64,000 nt of DNA from an uncultured bacterium (GCA_937996235.1 CALKVK010000009.1:496001-560000); one strand, 5' to 3'; positions 50,310 to 59,984 are shown, numbered from the stretch's first letter. Made by a program: numbers and translations. Notes: generated from the letters alone by a model not told the origin.

Positions 50310-51539
50310 TCATGCGGACTCGTCGGCTGCGGACTCGGCCGAGGGCTCTGCGACCACACGCGCGTGCAGCTCGCCGCGCGCGAGACGCGTGACGACGTGC
50401 TCTCCGGGGCGCACATCGGCCGCGTCGGTCAGCGGCGCGCGGTCGCCCGCGCGGCGCGTGATGGAGTAGCCGCGCGCGAGCACGGCGAGCGGCGAGACGG
50501 CCTCGAGGTGGCCGGCGAGCGACGCGACGCCCTCGCGGGCGCGCGCGACGCGGCGCACGAGCGCGTCGCCGCCGCGGCGCTCCCACTCGTCGAGGTCCTG
50601 CGCCGCGCGCCGCATGCGGTCGAGCGGACGCCCGAGCGCGGCCGTGGCGGCGAGCGCGCGCAGCCGCTCGCGTGCGCGGACGAGCCGCTCGTCGGCGGCG
50701 CGGCGCAGGCGCGCCGCGTCGTCCGCGAGGCGCGCGACGAGCTCCGTCGTCTCCGGGAACACGAGCTCCGCGGCTTCGCTCGGCGTCGCGGCGCGCGCGT
50801 CGGCGACGAAGTCGGCGATGGTCACGTCGGTCTCGTGCCCCACCGCGGAGACGACGGGCACGGGACACGCCGCGATCGCACGCGCGACGCGCTCCTCGTT
50901 GAACGCCCACAGGTCCTCGATGCTGCCGCCGCCGCGCGCGACGACGACGACGTCCGCGCCACCGAGCCGCGGCACGTCGGCGAGCGCCTGCGCGACCTCG
51001 GCGACGGCCTCGTCGCCCTGCACGCGCACCGGGTAGACCGTGATCCAGGCGCCCGGCGCACGGCGGCGCGCGATGCGCAGGAAGTCGCGCACCGCCGCGG
51101 AGGTCGGCGAGGTGATGACGACGACGCGGCGCGGGAGCAACGGCAGCTCGCGCTTGCGGTCCGGGTCGAAGAGCCCCTCGGCCGCGAGTGCGCGCTTCAG
51201 CTGCTCGAAGCGCACGTGCAGTTCGCCGAGGCCGAGCGGCGCGAGCTCCTCGACGATCATCTGGTACTTGCCGTGCGGCGGATAGACGTCGATGCGCCCC
51301 GACGCGACGACCTCCTGGCCGTCCTCGGGACGGAAGCGCAGCCGGTTCGCGTAGCTGCGCCACATCGCGCACACGAGCTGCGCGTCGTCGTCCTTCAGCG
51401 AGAAGTAGAGGTGTCCGGAGCTCTGGCGGCGCAGGTTCGAGACCTGGCCGCGCACGACGACGTCCGAGAACGCGTCGCCGAGCAGTCCCTGGATCGCGAG
51501 CGTGAGCGCGCCGACCGTCAGGACCCCGTCCGCCTCCAT
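50310..51539 (-). CDS. xseA: Exodeoxyribonuclease VII large subunit
   Basis: XseA with XseB degrades single-stranded DNA to acid-soluble oligonucleotides in repair. The 409-residue protein has the N-terminal OB fold (about 1-100, with GQVSNLRRQSSGHLYFSLKD), then the catalytic domain with VVARGGGSIEDLW and SAVGHETDVTIADFVADAR-type conserved segments. The C-terminal coiled-coil region binds XseB. It lies 13 bp after rny. Confidence 0.94.
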   Translation of the reverse strand: MEADGVLTVGALTLAIQGLLGDAFSDVVVRGQVSNLRRQSSGHLYFSLKDDDAQLVCAMWRSYANRLRFRPEDGQEVVASGRIDVYPPHGKYQMIVEELAPLGLGELHVRFEQLKRALAAEGLFDPDRKRELPLLPRRVVVITSPTSAAVRDFLRIARRRAPGAWITVYPVRVQGDEAVAEVAQALADVPRLGGADVVVVARGGGSIEDLWAFNEERVARAIAACPVPVVSAVGHETDVTIADFVADARAATPSEAAELVFPETTELVARLADDAARLRRAADERLVRARERLRALAATAALGRPLDRMRRAAQDLDEWERRGGDALVRRVARAREGVASLAGHLEAVSPLAVLARGYSITRRAGDRAPLTDAADVRPGEHVVTRLARGELHARVVAEPSAESAADESA

Positions 51540-51552
51540 CGCCGCCGCGGCC

Positions 51553-53112
51553 TCAGCGCGCGTAGTCGGTCACGCGCGTCTCGCGCAGGAGCGTGACCTT
51601 CACCTCGCCCGGGTACGTCAGCTCGTTCTCGATCGCGCGTGCGATCTCGCGTGCGAGGCGCTGCGCGGTGCGGTCGCCGATCTTGTTCGGGTTGACCATC
51701 ACGCGCAGCTCGCGTCCGGCCTGGATCGCGAACGCCTGGTCCACGCCCTCGTAACGCCCGGCGATCTCCTCGAGCCGCTGGAGGCGCTGCACGTAGCGCT
51801 CGAGCGAGTCGCGCCGCGCGCCCGGACGCGACGCGCTCACCGCGTCCGCGGCGGCCGTCAGCACGGCGTAGTGCGTCTCCATGCGCACGTCCTCGTGGTG
51901 CGCGGCGATCGCGTTGACGACCACCTGCGGCTCGCCGCAGCGGCGCGCGACGTCCGCACCCACGGCCGGGTGGCCGCCGTCCACCTCGTGGTCGATGGCC
52001 TTGCCGACGTCGTGCAGGAGCCCGCAGCGGCGCGCGAGCCGCGCGTCGAGGCCGAGCTCCCCCGCCATCAGGCCGCACACGTTGCCCGCCTCGATCGAGT
52101 GCTGCAGCACGTTCTGGCCGTAGGACGTGCGGTACTTCAGGCGCCCGATCAGGTGCACGAGCTTCGGGTGCATCTTGCCGACGTTCATGTCGAGGACGGT
52201 GCGCCGGCCGGTCTCGTTGATGTCCTCCTCCACCTCGGCGGTCGTCTCGCGCACGATCTCCTCGATGCGCGCCGGGTGGATGCGGCCGTCCTTGACCAGC
52301 TTGTTCATCGCGCGGCGCGCGGTCTCGCGGCGCACGCCGTCGAACGCGGAGACGAGGACCACGCCGGGGGTGTCGTCCACGATCACGTCGACGCCCGCCG
52401 CCTTCTCGAACGCGCGGATGTTGCGCCCCTCGCGGCCGATGATGCGCCCCTTCACGTCGTCGTTCGGGATGTCCACCGTCGCGACGGTGATCTCGGACGT
52501 GTGCCCGGCGGCGATGCGCTGGATCGCCGTCGAGACGATGTCGCGCGCGCGCTCCTCGGACGTCGCGCGGATGGTCTCGACGCTCTTGGCGAGGATGCGC
52601 TCCTCGTCCTCCGCCACGTCGGCGCGGATCGACTGGAGCAGCTCCTCGCGGGCCTGTTCGGTGGTCAGACCCGCCGTGCGCGCGAGCACGTCGCGGCGCT
52701 CGGCGAGCAGCCGCTCGGACTCCTCCTGGCGCTGCCGGATCTCGGCCTGCTGCCGCGCGGCGCGGTCCTCGACCTCCTGCAGCATGCGCTGACGCTTCTC
52801 GAGCGCGGCCTCGCGCTCGGCGAAGCCGTCCTCGCGCTTCTGCTGGACGCGCTCGCGCTCGCGCAGCTCCTCGCGCTCGCCCTCGATGCGGCGGTCGTGC
52901 TCGTCGCGCAGCTTCAGGAGCTCGTCGCGGGCGGCGACCTCGGCCTCGCGCCGGATGCGCTCGGCGTCGGCGCGTGCGCGCGCCGCGAGCGCCTCGGCCT
53001 CGACCTCCGCGGCGCCGCGCCGCGAACGCAGGACCAGGAACGCTACTCCGCCGGCGAGCGCGCAGCCGAGCAGCAAGGCGACGAGCGCCACGACCAGGAT
53101 GTTCGAGTCCAC
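51553..53112 (-). CDS. rny: Ribonuclease Y
   Basis: RNase Y is a membrane-anchored endonuclease that starts mRNA decay. The 519-residue protein has an N-terminal helix (about 5-25), a long coiled coil (about 30-190), a KH domain (about 205-270, with GRIIGREGRNIRAFEKAAGVD) and an HD domain (about 330-430, with CGLLHDVGKAIDHE and HHEDVRMET) that binds metal. The GTG at 53112 is the start, with GGAGGGAG upstream. A 400-bp structured leader precedes it. Confidence 0.97.
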   Translation of the reverse strand: MDSNILVVALVALLLGCALAGGVAFLVLRSRRGAAEVEAEALAARARADAERIRREAEVAARDELLKLRDEHDRRIEGEREELRERERVQQKREDGFAEREAALEKRQRMLQEVEDRAARQQAEIRQRQEESERLLAERRDVLARTAGLTTEQAREELLQSIRADVAEDEERILAKSVETIRATSEERARDIVSTAIQRIAAGHTSEITVATVDIPNDDVKGRIIGREGRNIRAFEKAAGVDVIVDDTPGVVLVSAFDGVRRETARRAMNKLVKDGRIHPARIEEIVRETTAEVEEDINETGRRTVLDMNVGKMHPKLVHLIGRLKYRTSYGQNVLQHSIEAGNVCGLMAGELGLDARLARRCGLLHDVGKAIDHEVDGGHPAVGADVARRCGEPQVVVNAIAAHHEDVRMETHYAVLTAAADAVSASRPGARRDSLERYVQRLQRLEEIAGRYEGVDQAFAIQAGRELRVMVNPNKIGDRTAQRLAREIARAIENELTYPGEVKVTLLRETRVTDYAR

Positions 53113-53514
53113 CGTCTCCCTCCGTGCGTGGTGTGGGAAGCGCGGCGTCCGCCTCGGGGAGGCGGGAGCGCCGCGAGGCGGACCTCGGGCCGGCAGGCTG
53201 CGGGCGCGCGGGACGCCGGCGCGTGGGCGCAGGCGCGGTGCGCGGGAACGAACAGGGAGCCGTCCGCGTCGCCGCGGGTGGCTCCGTCGTGTCCGGCCGG
53301 CGCGGGGCGGGGCCCCGGAACGCGATCGCGTGCGCCGCCGGCCGCCGGGCGCACGGGAGTCTTGGGAACTGCTGTCATCGAGGTCCGACGGTGCGACCCG
53401 GTCCCCCCCGGGGCAGGCGCACCGCCCGGAGAGCGTAGCGTCCGCACGCGCCGGGTCCGAGTGTTTCGGAGACACCGTCTCCGGAGCGCTGTGGACGACC
53501 GCCCGCCGCGCGGG
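53113..53514 (-). other. 402-bp leader of rny with strong hairpins
   Basis: No gene is seen here. A 10-bp perfect stem pairs 53147-53156 with 53174-53183 about 35 nt from the rny start. A 7-bp stem pairs 53467-53473 with 53477-53483, 31 nt after the stop of the upstream gene, and may terminate that transcript. The long structured leader is a candidate for autoregulation by RNase Y, or holds a promoter that I could not place. Confidence 0.45.
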
Positions 53515-54720
53515 TCAGTCGAAGCGCACGCACGTCAGCCCGCTGACCCGCCAGGCGTCGACGTCGGCCGAAGGGACGATCACCGCGTAGCGGCCGTCGA
53601 AGAACGGCGCCCGGCGCCCGGCCAGGACGAGGTGGCCGCCGCGGAGCTCGAGGAGGACGTCGCCGCTGCCGCGCCGCACGTCGATCGTGCCCTCCGGAGC
53701 CTCGAGCTCGCGGATGGCGCGCCCCCGGGCGTCGAGCCCGGCGACGCGCAGGTCCAGGAGGACGTCGCCGCGCACGCCGCCGAGCTCCTCGATGCGGTAG
53801 CGGACGGTATCCGTCGACGCGGCGAGCAGCGCGTTGAGCGCGTCGCGGATGCGCGCGAGATCCTCCGGCCGCCGGACGGCTCCGTCGCCCGCGGCGCCCT
53901 CGGCATCGGCCGGTGGCCGGGCCTCCGGGCGCGCCGCGGAGGCCGACCCCGCGGGCGGGGGCGCGGGCGACGTCGGCGACGTCGGCGGAGGCGCGGCCGC
54001 CGCGTCGCTCGGCCGGGACGCCCCGAGCTCACGCTCGAGGCGGCGGATCTGGAGCTCGAGCGCGTCGGCGCGGGCGGCGTCGGCGCCGGCCTTCGAGCGC
54101 AGCGCCTCGAGCTGTGCGCGCAGCCCGTCCGCAGCGGCCCCCGACTGCTCGGCGCGCTCGAGCCTCTGGTCGAGGTCCGCGCGCTCGCGCTCGCGGCGCG
54201 TGGCCTCGTCGCTCGCCGCGCGACGCAGCTCGGCGAGGTCCTGACGCGTCCGCGCCAGTTCCTCCTCGAGGGCTGCGGCGCGCACCCGCTCCGCAGCAGC
54301 CGCCTCCCCGAGCGCCAGCGTGTCCTGGCTGCGACGGAGCTCGGCCTGCGAGGTCTGCAGCTCCGCCACCTGGCCGGAGAGGTCGCGGCGCACGGCGTCG
54401 AGGCGGTCCCAGGCGCCCCACACCAGGAGCGCGAGCAGGAGCGGCGCGACGGCCAGCGCGGCGACGACCGTGCGGCTCCGGCGGCGCTCCTCGCGCAGGG
54501 CGCGTCCCGCGTACTCGTGCGCGTCGCGGAGCTGCTCGAGCGCCCGTGTCAGCTCGCGCGCCTGCGCGCGCCCGGCGGCGGCGTCGCGGTGCGACTGCTC
54601 CAGCCACTGGACGAGTGCGGCGGCGTCGGCGCCGCCGGCGACCGCGGGGGAGCCGCCGTCCGGGCGCACGAGCTCCGCTGCGGCCGATTCCTGCGGTTGC
54701 GTGTCCGGCGACTCGTCCAC
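53515..54720 (-). CDS. Single-pass membrane coiled-coil protein with acidic N-terminus
   Basis: This 401-residue protein starts at a GTG (54720) with GGGAGAG upstream; an ATG at 54798 would add 26 Arg-rich residues. The cytoplasmic N-terminal part has a coiled coil (about 35-80), then one helix (about 84-104), a long periplasmic coiled coil (about 105-240) and a Pro/Ala-rich linker. The C-terminal 150 residues form a beta-rich domain, with an ending RVSGLTCVRFD. It resembles no family I know. It is transcribed before rny. Confidence 0.62.
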   Translation of the reverse strand: MDESPDTQPQESAAAELVRPDGGSPAVAGGADAAALVQWLEQSHRDAAAGRAQARELTRALEQLRDAHEYAGRALREERRRSRTVVAALAVAPLLLALLVWGAWDRLDAVRRDLSGQVAELQTSQAELRRSQDTLALGEAAAAERVRAAALEEELARTRQDLAELRRAASDEATRRERERADLDQRLERAEQSGAAADGLRAQLEALRSKAGADAARADALELQIRRLERELGASRPSDAAAAPPPTSPTSPAPPPAGSASAARPEARPPADAEGAAGDGAVRRPEDLARIRDALNALLAASTDTVRYRIEELGGVRGDVLLDLRVAGLDARGRAIRELEAPEGTIDVRRGSGDVLLELRGGHLVLAGRRAPFFDGRYAVIVPSADVDAWRVSGLTCVRFD

Positions 54721-54829
54721 CCGTGCTCTCCCGTCGTCACCCGCGGCCCGCCGCCGCGGCGCACCGTCGCGAGACTCGCGCACCCGCCCGGAACGCACAA
54801 GGCCGAACGCGTCCGTCGCGGGCCGTCGC

Positions 54830-55489
54830 TCAGCGCCGCAGGTCCGTGCGCCCCTCGCGGTAGGCGTGCAGTCCCTCGACGTCCGTGTCCGCCCGCTGCA
54901 GCGGGCGCTCGCCCCATTGGACGTCCGAGAGCTCGTGGAGCCGCCAGCCCGGCGGGAGCGCCAGGAGCACCTGCCGGAGCGAGTGCGGCCCCACGCGCAC
55001 GCTTGCGAGCCCGCCCCCGATGCTCCGCGCGCGCAGCCGCCCGGACGCGTCGAGGGCTCGGTCCACGAGCTCGGGGGGCACGGGCTCGAGCTCGAGCCAC
55101 GCGGCGTCCGGCGCCGTCCGGGCGCGCAGCGCCGGGGCGCGCAGGTCGACGTCCCAGTCGCCCTGGTCGGCGACGTTGGCGAGCAGCAGCGCCGCGAGCT
55201 CGCGCCGCGGCGGGGCGTCGCCGAAGAGCCGGTGAGCGAGACCGGGCTCGCCGAGCGCGTCGGGCCCGGCGGGGACGAGCAGGAGCTCGTGCGCGGGCGA
55301 CGCGTCGAGGCGGAAGAGCGGCACGGGGCTGTCGGGCCGCGCGCTCGTGACGCCGGGTCCCGCCGGCGGCTCGCCGAACCAGGCCACCGCGAGCACGATC
55401 GCGGTCGCGAACACGACTCCCGCCACCGCGCCCGCGAGCACGGCCGACCACTGGCGGCGCAGGTCCGGTGCGGGCGGAGCGGGGCTCAT
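54830..55489 (-). CDS. Single-pass membrane protein of unknown function
   Basis: This 219-residue protein has an N-terminal helix (about 14-38, AVLAGAVAGVVFATAIVLAV-like) and a periplasmic part of about 180 residues with mixed strands and helices. It lies between the coiled-coil protein gene and the HEAT protein gene on the same strand. No motif is recognised. Confidence 0.58.
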   Translation of the reverse strand: MSPAPPAPDLRRQWSAVLAGAVAGVVFATAIVLAVAWFGEPPAGPGVTSARPDSPVPLFRLDASPAHELLLVPAGPDALGEPGLAHRLFGDAPPRRELAALLLANVADQGDWDVDLRAPALRARTAPDAAWLELEPVPPELVDRALDASGRLRARSIGGGLASVRVGPHSLRQVLLALPPGWRLHELSDVQWGERPLQRADTDVEGLHAYREGRTDLRR

Positions 55490-55538
55490 GCTGCGTCGCG
55501 TCGCGCCGCGCGCCGCGTCCCCTCGGGGACCTGCGCGC

Positions 55539-56297
55539 TCACTTCCAGAGGTCGCGGTCCTTCTTGTGGTCGTTGTACCACTGCCGCGCCTCGGCCGGGT
55601 CCTTGAAGCTCTGCCCCGACAGCGCGTTCAGCGCCTTCATGATGCCGCTCTGGATGATGTTCCACTTGCGCTTGGCGTTCTGGTCGTTGTTGTTCGACGC
55701 CGTGTAGACGCCCTCGCTCTGCTTGATGACCTCCTCGAGCAGCTCCTTGCGCAGCTTGCCGGACGCGGGGCCGTAGCCGGCGAGCGCGCCGGCCGCCTTG
55801 CCGACCACGTCGTGGTCCTGGTGCTTCAGGAGCTTCACGAGCAGGTCCACGATCTTCGCGTCCTCGTTCCGCAGCACGCCGAGGGCCTTCAGGGCCGCGC
55901 TGTAGATCTGGACCGGCGGCTCCTTCGCCTTGAGCGCCTTCTCCACCACCTTCTTCAGCGACTTCGCGGCGTCCTCGCCGCCCATCGACTGGAGCCCCTC
56001 GATCCCCGCCACCGCGGCGTTCTCGTCCTTCGAGTCCGCGATCTTCTCGATGAGGTCGGGGACCTCCTTCTTGGCGTCCGCGGAGATCTCGCCGTCGCGC
56101 CAGATCTCCAGCAGGCGGGTCGACGCGATCCGGGCCGCCTCGCCGTCCTGCTTGCCGAGCTCCTTCTTCACGCCGTCGATGTACTCCTTCGCCGTGTCGT
56201 CCTTCGTCGGCGGAGCGGGTTCGTCCTGCGGTCCGGCGAACGCCGCGGCGAGCGACAGGCCGAGGACGGCGGCAAGGGCGAGGAGCTGGGTGCGCAT
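55539..56297 (-). CDS. Secreted HEAT-repeat protein
   Basis: This 252-residue protein has a signal peptide (residues 1-21, cleaving near AFAGPQ). It is a run of helical HEAT-like repeats (about 50-190), with GEAARIASTRLLEIW, IYSAALKALGVLRNEDA and VVGKAAGALAGYG as repeat examples. The C-terminus (about 195-252) is Lys/Asn/Trp-rich, with a KRKWNIIQSGIMKALN segment. It is Lys-rich and so differs in codon use from its Arg-rich neighbours. It probably acts as a periplasmic scaffold. I recall similar proteins in planctomycetes but did not check. Confidence 0.7.
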   Translation of the reverse strand: MRTQLLALAAVLGLSLAAAFAGPQDEPAPPTKDDTAKEYIDGVKKELGKQDGEAARIASTRLLEIWRDGEISADAKKEVPDLIEKIADSKDENAAVAGIEGLQSMGGEDAAKSLKKVVEKALKAKEPPVQIYSAALKALGVLRNEDAKIVDLLVKLLKHQDHDVVGKAAGALAGYGPASGKLRKELLEEVIKQSEGVYTASNNNDQNAKRKWNIIQSGIMKALNALSGQSFKDPAEARQWYNDHKKDRDLWK

Positions 56298-56344
56298 CGT
56301 GGGATCCTCCAGGGACGGCCTTCCGCCCGCGCGTTCGGAACCGG

Positions 56345-57229
56345 TCAGAGTCTAGCGCCGGGGCGCTGCGTCGGCGCAAGTCCGGCGCCCGCCGCGGCGG
56401 TGCCGCCGGGCGGTACGCAAGCCGCGAGCCACGCTGTGAGCGGGCCGGGCGCCGCCAGCGCGCGGGCGTCTACCGAGGCGACGCCCACCACGCCCCGCAG
56501 GCTCGACGTGAGCCAGACCTCGGCGGCGCGCGACAGCTCTTCGTGGCGGAGCGGTCGCTCCGCCACCGTGTGACCGGCCGCGCGGAGTGCGTCCAGCGCG
56601 CGGGCGCGCGTGACGCCCGGGAGGACACCCCTGTCCGGCGGCGGGGTCACCACGCTCCCGTCGACGAGCGCGAAGAGGTTCGCGTGGTCGGCCTCGCAGA
56701 CGTCGCCGTCCACCGTCTCGAGCAGGGCGGCGTCCGCCCCGCGTGCGCGCGCCTCACGCCGCGCGAGCACGAACCCGAGCCACGAGAGCGTCTTGTGGCC
56801 CGCGAGCGCGCTCCGCGGATCGACGCGGTGGCACGTGGCCGTGACGACGCGCAGGGGCGACGGGTCCGCCACGTCCGGGAGTCGCGCCAGCGATACGGTC
56901 AGCCGGACCGCGGACGCACCCGGCCGGTCGAGTCCGCGCCCGCCGCCGGCGGAGAGCGTCAGGCGCAGCGCCGCGCGCCTGGGCGAGGCCTCCGCGCGCC
57001 ACAGCGCGGGGAGCGCGCGGGCCACCAGCGCGTCCGCGTCGTCCGGGCAGCCGAGGCCCAGGTGCTCCGCGCTCCGCCGCATGCGCCCGAGGTGCGCCGC
57101 GAGGAGCGGCGCCGCGCCGTCCGCGACGAACACGGTCTCGAAGAGGCCGTCCCCGAGCAGCGCGCCGCGGTCGAGCGCGTCTTCGCAGGCGGAGTCCGGC
57201 TCCGCGCGTCCGTCGCGCCAGACGCTCAC
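56345..57229 (-). CDS. pabC: Aminodeoxychorismate lyase-type class IV aminotransferase
   Basis: PabC converts 4-amino-4-deoxychorismate to p-aminobenzoate and pyruvate in folate synthesis. The 294-residue PLP protein has a LLGDGLFETVFVADG start, an arginine before the helix, HKTLSWL carrying the Lys that binds PLP, and ADHANLFALVDG and PGVTRARALDALR. The GTG start (57229) overlaps the pabB stop. Class IV also includes D-amino-acid and branched-chain transaminases, so the name rests on the pabB neighbour. Confidence 0.85.
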   Translation of the reverse strand: MSVWRDGRAEPDSACEDALDRGALLGDGLFETVFVADGAAPLLAAHLGRMRRSAEHLGLGCPDDADALVARALPALWRAEASPRRAALRLTLSAGGGRGLDRPGASAVRLTVSLARLPDVADPSPLRVVTATCHRVDPRSALAGHKTLSWLGFVLARREARARGADAALLETVDGDVCEADHANLFALVDGSVVTPPPDRGVLPGVTRARALDALRAAGHTVAERPLRHEELSRAAEVWLTSSLRGVVGVASVDARALAAPGPLTAWLAACVPPGGTAAAGAGLAPTQRPGARL

Positions 57230-58611
57230 GCGGAGCCCTCGAGCGCACGCCGGAGCGCGCGCGCCTTGACCAGCGTCTCCTCGTACTCGGCGGCCGGGTC
57301 GCTGTCCGCCACGATCCCGCCGCCGACGTGGAACGCCACGCGCCCGCCCTCCACGGCCAGGGTGCGGATCAGCACGTTCAGGACGAAGTCGCCGTCGTGC
57401 CCGAACCAGCCCGCGGCGCCGCAGTACGGGCCGCGGCGCGCGTCCTCGATCTCCTCCAGGATCTCGAGCGCGCGGATCTTCGGCGCGCCGCTGATGCTCC
57501 CCCCCGGCATCGTGGCCGCGAGCACGTCGACCGCGTGCACGTCGGGCGTCAGCTCGCAGGCGACGGTCGCGACCGCGTGGTGCACCGTCGGGTGTACCTC
57601 GAGGGCGCGCGCCTCCTCGACCCGGACGCTGCCCGTCGCCGCGACGCGCCCGAGGTCGTTGCGCAGCAGGTCCACGATCATCGCGAGCTCCGCGCGCTCC
57701 TTCTCGCACGCGGCGAGGTCGGAGCGCAGGCGGGCGTCGGTCTCGGGATCGGCACCGCGCGGGCGCGTGCCCTTGATCGGGCGCGTCACGAGGCGCGTGC
57801 CCGTACGCCGCAGGAAGAGCTCGGGGCTGATCGACGCGACCACGGGCCCGCCCAGGTCGAACCAGCAGCCGTACGGCGCGGGGCTGGCCGCCCGCAGCCG
57901 CGCGTACGCCTCGATCGCCGGCACGCGCAGGCGGCCCGTGAAGCGCTGGGAGAGGTTCGCCTGGAAGACGTCGCCCGCGCGGATGTACGCGAGGACGCGG
58001 CGCACGCGCTCCTCGTGCTCGGCGCGCGTCACGACCGCGGCGACGTCCACCGCCGCGGGGCCCTCGTACGCCGGCGGCTCGGGCAGCGCCGCCGCGAGCT
58101 CGAGGTACTCGACCTGCCGCGCGAGGAGCCGCGACGGTCCCTCGTGACGGTCGCAGGTGCCCGTCAGGAACAGGCGCCGCGCGACGCGGTCCTCGACCAG
58201 CAGCGACTCGTACTCCGCGACGACGAGCTCGGGCACCGCCGGGTCGGGCGGGAGCCGCGCCGGCAGCCGCTCGATGTCGCGGCCGATGTCGTACCCGATC
58301 CAGCCCAGGAAGCCGCCGCGGTACGGCACGGGCGCGTCGGGGTCGGGGGCGAGCCGGGGGGCGCCGAGCAGGTGCCGCAGCCCCGCGAGTCCGCCGCGGC
58401 GTCCGGCCGGCCAGCGCAGCGTGCGCAGCGGGCGCCAGCCGAGGACCGCGAAGCGCGCCGCCTCGTCCGGCGGACCCGCCGAGTCGAGGAACGCCGTGCC
58501 CGGCTCGCGCCCGGCGAGGGCGCGGGCGACGGGCCACAGCTCCCGGTACGGCAGCTCCTGACGGAACGCGGCCGGGGGTGCGTCGCGCGCAGGCACGCGG
58601 CCATTGCACAC
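57226..58611 (-). CDS. pabB: Aminodeoxychorismate synthase component I
   Basis: PabB turns chorismate and ammonia into aminodeoxychorismate. The 461-residue protein has YRGGFLGWIGYD in the N-terminal half and, in the chorismate-binding half, the PIKGTRPR motif whose Lys is specific for PabB rather than anthranilate synthase, plus MIVDLLRNDLGRV, HPTVHHAVATV and MPGGSISGAPK. The start is a GTG at 58611. The glutaminase PabA is not in the window. It heads the pabB-pabC pair and is divergent from xerC. Confidence 0.9.
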   Translation of the reverse strand: MCNGRVPARDAPPAAFRQELPYRELWPVARALAGREPGTAFLDSAGPPDEAARFAVLGWRPLRTLRWPAGRRGGLAGLRHLLGAPRLAPDPDAPVPYRGGFLGWIGYDIGRDIERLPARLPPDPAVPELVVAEYESLLVEDRVARRLFLTGTCDRHEGPSRLLARQVEYLELAAALPEPPAYEGPAAVDVAAVVTRAEHEERVRRVLAYIRAGDVFQANLSQRFTGRLRVPAIEAYARLRAASPAPYGCWFDLGGPVVASISPELFLRRTGTRLVTRPIKGTRPRGADPETDARLRSDLAACEKERAELAMIVDLLRNDLGRVAATGSVRVEEARALEVHPTVHHAVATVACELTPDVHAVDVLAATMPGGSISGAPKIRALEILEEIEDARRGPYCGAAGWFGHDGDFVLNVLIRTLAVEGGRVAFHVGGGIVADSDPAAEYEETLVKARALRRALEGSA

Positions 58612-58670
58612 GGCGGGTCCGCGTCCTCCGAATCCTTGGCCCGAGCGCGCGCCCGCGGGAGCCTCGCGCC

Positions 58671-59582
58671 GTGCACCCGGACGAGGCCGTGGACGGATTC
58701 CTGGCGGCGGGACGCCACCTCCGCCGCTTCAGCGCGCACACGCTCGAGGCGTACGGCGGCGACCTCGCGCGCCTGTGCGCCTACCTGGATCGCGAGGGCG
58801 TCCGCGACGTGACCCGCGTGGACGCGGCGCTGCTGCGCGGCTTCCTCGCCGACGAGAGCGCGCGCGGTCTCGCGCCGAGCAGCGTCGCGCGCGCCGTCGC
58901 CAGCGTCCGCAGCCTGTTCCGGTGGCTGCAGCGCGAGAAGCACGTCGCCGCGAACCCGGCGGCCACGCTGCGCTCGCCGAAGCGCCGTCGCACGCTCCCC
59001 GAGCCGCTCACACGGGCGGAGGTGGAGCGCCTGCTCACGTCGCCGCGCGGCGACGACGTCCTCGCCGCGCGCGACCGCGCGATCCTCGAGGTGCTCTACT
59101 CCGCGGGCCTGCGCGTCAGCGAGCTCGCGGGTCTCGAGCTGCCCGATCTCGACCTCGCGGGCGGTGTGCTCCGCGTGCGCGGCAAGGGCCGGAAGGAGCG
59201 GCTCGCGTTCCTCGGAGGTCCGGCGCAGCGGGCGCTCGAGCGCTACCTCGCACGCCGCGCGACGACGCCGGGGCTGGGGCGCACCGAGGCGGTCTTCGTC
59301 AACCGGCTCGGCGGACGCCTCACGACGCGCTCGGTCGAGCGCATGGTCGCGCGGGAGCTGACGCGCGCGGGACTCGCCGGACGCGGCACGCCGCACACGC
59401 TGCGCCACTCGTTCGCGACGCACCTGCTCGACGCCGGCGCCGACCTGCGCTCCGTGCAGGAGCTGCTCGGGCATGCCGACCCCGCCACGACGCAGATCTA
59501 CACGCACGTGACCCCGCGCCTCCTGCGCGAGGCCTACGAGCGCGCGCACCCGCGGGCGCGCGCCGCGACGGCGGACGCATGA
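58671..59582 (+). CDS. xerC: Tyrosine site-specific recombinase of XerC/XerD type
   Basis: Xer recombinases resolve chromosome dimers at dif. The 303-residue protein starts at a GTG with GGGAG upstream. The SAM-like N-terminal domain (about 1-95) precedes the catalytic domain with Arg148 (GLRVSE), Lys172 (GKGRK), His242 and Arg245 (HTLRHSFATH), His268 and the nucleophile Tyr277 (TQIYTHV). All six are present, so it should be active. XerC cannot be distinguished from XerD here. It overlaps the DUF423 gene by ATGA and has no phage-like neighbours. Confidence 0.92.
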   Translation: MHPDEAVDGFLAAGRHLRRFSAHTLEAYGGDLARLCAYLDREGVRDVTRVDAALLRGFLADESARGLAPSSVARAVASVRSLFRWLQREKHVAANPAATLRSPKRRRTLPEPLTRAEVERLLTSPRGDDVLAARDRAILEVLYSAGLRVSELAGLELPDLDLAGGVLRVRGKGRKERLAFLGGPAQRALERYLARRATTPGLGRTEAVFVNRLGGRLTTRSVERMVARELTRAGLAGRGTPHTLRHSFATHLLDAGADLRSVQELLGHADPATTQIYTHVTPRLLREAYERAHPRARAATADA

Positions 59583-59962
59583 GCGCGCGCCGCCTGGCCG
59601 CCGTGCTCGGGTTCCTCGCCGTCGCGCTGGGGGCCTTCGGTGCGCACGGGCTCAAGGCCTGGCTCGACAGCGAGGACCCGGCCTTCGCCGTGAAGGCCAT
59701 GGACTGGTGGCGCACGGCCGCGCTGTATCACCTGGTCCACGCGGTCGCGATCGTCGCCGCGTCGCGGCGCCTCGCCGATCCCGACGCGGGGCCCGTGCGC
59801 GCCGGCCCCGTCGCGTGGTGCTTCACCGCGGGGATCGTGCTGTTCTCCGGCTCGCTCTACGCCATGGCGCTCGGCGCCCCCACGCGGCTCGGCATGGTCA
59901 CGCCGATCGGCGGGCTCGCGTTCCTCGCGGGCTGGTTCGCGCTGTTCGCACGCCGCAACTGA
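59579..59962 (+). CDS. DUF423 membrane protein (YgdD type)
   Basis: This 127-residue protein is a four-helix membrane protein. Marks are LGFLAVALGAFGAHGLK (10-26), YHLVHAVAIV, FTAGIVLFSGSLYAMAL and the TPIGGLAFLAGW segment (about 107-119). The family function is unknown. It starts in a 4-bp overlap with the recombinase gene. Confidence 0.85.
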   Translation: MSARRLAAVLGFLAVALGAFGAHGLKAWLDSEDPAFAVKAMDWWRTAALYHLVHAVAIVAASRRLADPDAGPVRAGPVAWCFTAGIVLFSGSLYAMALGAPTRLGMVTPIGGLAFLAGWFALFARRN

Positions 59963-59984
59963 CGGACGGCCGCCGGCGTCCCGC

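Noticed and set aside
58671..59582. Tyrosine recombinase as a sign of a mobile element
   Set aside because: Size, residues and neighbours fit a housekeeping Xer recombinase; no attachment site, excisionase or phage gene is nearby.
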